Source of the DNA: Syngnathus acus
Lineage: Eukaryota; Chordata; Actinopteri; Syngnathiformes; Syngnathidae
DNA: 64,000 nucleotides
Reading direction: 5' to 3'
NCBI RefSeq assembly: GCF_901709675.1
Contig: NC_051097.1
Coordinates: 5,806,039-5,870,038, forward strand
Position numbers and translations under genes: made by a program
Notes under the pieces: generated by a model
Database searches by the model: none
Seen by the model: the letters and a program-made list of their open reading frames with translations, nothing else
What the model was told of the DNA's origin: nothing
Part shown: in pieces, positions 62,701 through 64,000 of the stretch
Numbering within the stretch: position 1 is the first letter of the stretch
How the letters are laid out: each line of letters begins with the position of its first letter

Positions 62701-62761
62701 ACCAGGGCACCCCCGATTGGTCGAGACCGCTAGCAGTCATGGTTACACGGCTGGTGATTGG
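62501..62761 (+). promoter_or_regulatory. Promoter-like segment with two inverted CCAAT boxes
   Basis: ATTGG (inverted CCAAT) occurs at 62716-62720 and 62757-62761, 41 bp apart, each within a GATTGG context. A GC box (CCCCGCCCCC) lies at about 62490-62500. They stand some 310-360 bp before the ATG at 63075. This arrangement is typical of NF-Y dependent TATA-less promoters and supports a real gene starting here. Confidence 0.45.
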
Positions 62762-63074
62762 CCGAGTCCCTTTAGAGTCAAGTGTCACAGCGTTTCGAGA
62801 GGAGAGGGATATGAGCATTTGACAAAAGCGATCTTGTCTCTGACAAAACATTTTTGGACTGTGTGAATATCTACAACGCCAGATTAGGTTGTGGGACCGC
62901 AGAAAGATCTTGCAAACTATAAGTCTATTCTCTCTCAAGAGCGCATTTAACCACCACGGCGCGACACAAGAAGCAGGGGAGCAAAAAAAGTGGGACTTAA
63001 TTGTTCGAGGCTAGCGAGCTAGCTCTGCCTCGCCTCCTTCTTGAAACGGCGATTAGCGGGAACCGCCGGGCTAT

Positions 63075-63119
63075 ATGGCTACGAATTACGAACCGATCTA
63101 CGGGCTGTCAGAAGATGAG
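63075..63119 (+). CDS. First coding exon of an unidentified gene (partial)
   Basis: An ATG opens a 15-codon exon reading MATNYEPIYGLSEDE that ends at a good donor (GAG|GTAAGC). It is preceded by GC-rich 5' UTR-like sequence and a CCAAT/GC-box promoter. The context at position -3 is weak (T) but +4 is G. The rest of the gene would lie within or beyond the following intron; no second exon was recognised up to 64000. I do not recognise the protein from these 15 residues, so no function is given. Confidence 0.5.
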
Positions 63120-64000
63120 GTAAGCCTCGTCCGCTGTGCCGCTAGACGGCGAGACAGCCGCACGGATGCAGCTGATGCTAACGTTAGCTGCGTCGGTAAA
63201 GCTAAGCAGCCCTCACCCACATACATTCAGTCAGCTGTCTCGTTTCCCTGAAACCCCTCCTCGCCCTTATTCCCCCTCTTCCGCGTCTATTGCACAGCAT
63301 CTTTTTTGTTTGTTTATTTGTTTAAATCCACCAGTTAAATTTACAAGCTTCTCTTCCACGCGGTAGTTTGACGTCCACACAGATGAGACCGTGTTGTTTA
63401 CATGGAGTAGGTAGGATCACAACCATTTTGTAAATAAACACCGAGAAAATATAATAATGGGTTGAAAAAATGTTCATATCAGACACAATCGGTGCTGTCA
63501 TCGTACATTAAAGAACGTGAAAACTAAGAACTAATACACACAGTGTCAGTGTCAAGACAAGGGACAAAATACAGTCAGCATTTTCACTTAGTTGAAAATC
63601 ATCATCACATAGTATGTTTATGGAACTGGATTTTAAACGCTGACAGGACTCAGTTGTTAGTCATTTAACAACCTCAGCATTGACCTTCTTTTGTCAGTCA
63701 TTCTGAGAAAGGTGCAGGATGTAGACATGCCATTCATCCCACCTCGTATTGAACTCTGCAAAGGCTTGGCTTGCCTTCACCACTGTGCCTTAACCACAAC
63801 ATTACAAATTGTGAATTGACGCCAGACGCTATAAAATCGTGTTCCGTCACTTCAGTAATGCGACACCGGTTGCAAGTAAAAGCTGCATCGATTGGCCTGG
63901 GTGTTCAGTTACAACTTTTGCTTTCTTACCGTGCCTAATGTGAACTGAACTGTCAAGCCATGATGCTATTATATATCTTCGATTATACACCCTAGAAATT
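63120..64000 (+). other. First intron of the unidentified right-hand gene
   Basis: The sequence follows the donor GTAAGC. It is first GC-rich, then AT-rich, with no recognisable exon before the window ends. Confidence 0.4.

Overview
This is a nuclear genomic window from a teleost fish, probably a percomorph; a syngnathid-like fish is possible but not provable here. The evidence is GT-AG split vertebrate genes, fish-type SINE and MITE families, long (TG)n arrays and compact introns. No exact species can be named.

Layout: seven recognisable genes and the first exon of an eighth. (1) dym (dymeclin), minus strand, ATG 33563 to stop 4913. It has 16 coding exons that sum to 2010 bases (669 codons plus stop). 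Its 9.4-kb last intron carries a large composite repeat. (2) c18orf32, minus, 35649-35343. (3) rad1, plus, 36395-37857, divergent from c18orf32 across a compact NRF1/ETS promoter. (4) brix1, minus, 40817-38745, tail to tail with rad1 and head to head with dnajc21. (5) dnajc21, plus, 41397-45019. (6) agxt2, minus, 51725-46273. (7) prlr, minus, 57225-53296. (8) A short first coding exon at 63075-63119 (plus), gene not identified. All exon joins were checked for GT/AG borders and preserved reading frame; the totals are whole codons for every complete gene.

The genes do not form one pathway. rad1 is a DNA-damage checkpoint clamp subunit. brix1 and dnajc21 are both 60S ribosome biogenesis factors and share a divergent intergenic region. 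agxt2 is a mitochondrial aminotransferase, dym a Golgi-associated trafficking protein, and prlr a class-1 cytokine receptor. The order joins a block that in human lies on 18q21 (DYM, C18orf32) to one on 5p13 (RAD1, BRIX1, DNAJC21, AGXT2, PRLR). The junction is the c18orf32/rad1 promoter.

The most unusual part is 5199-10562: three copies of a 543-bp hAT-like terminal-inverted-repeat element alternate with two arrays of a TTAGGG-rich satellite. The whole 5.35-kb block is bounded by a perfect 8-bp target duplication. This fits either one insertion that later expanded, or movement of an element-satellite-element composite as a unit. Other mobile remains are a hAT-like tandem-repeat element (2853-3647), a palindromic MITE (33820-33991), a hAT MITE (45331-45822), a fresh tRNA-type SINE with a 16-bp target duplication (58330-58701), and a possible Copia-type LTR/primer-site remnant (27359-27447).
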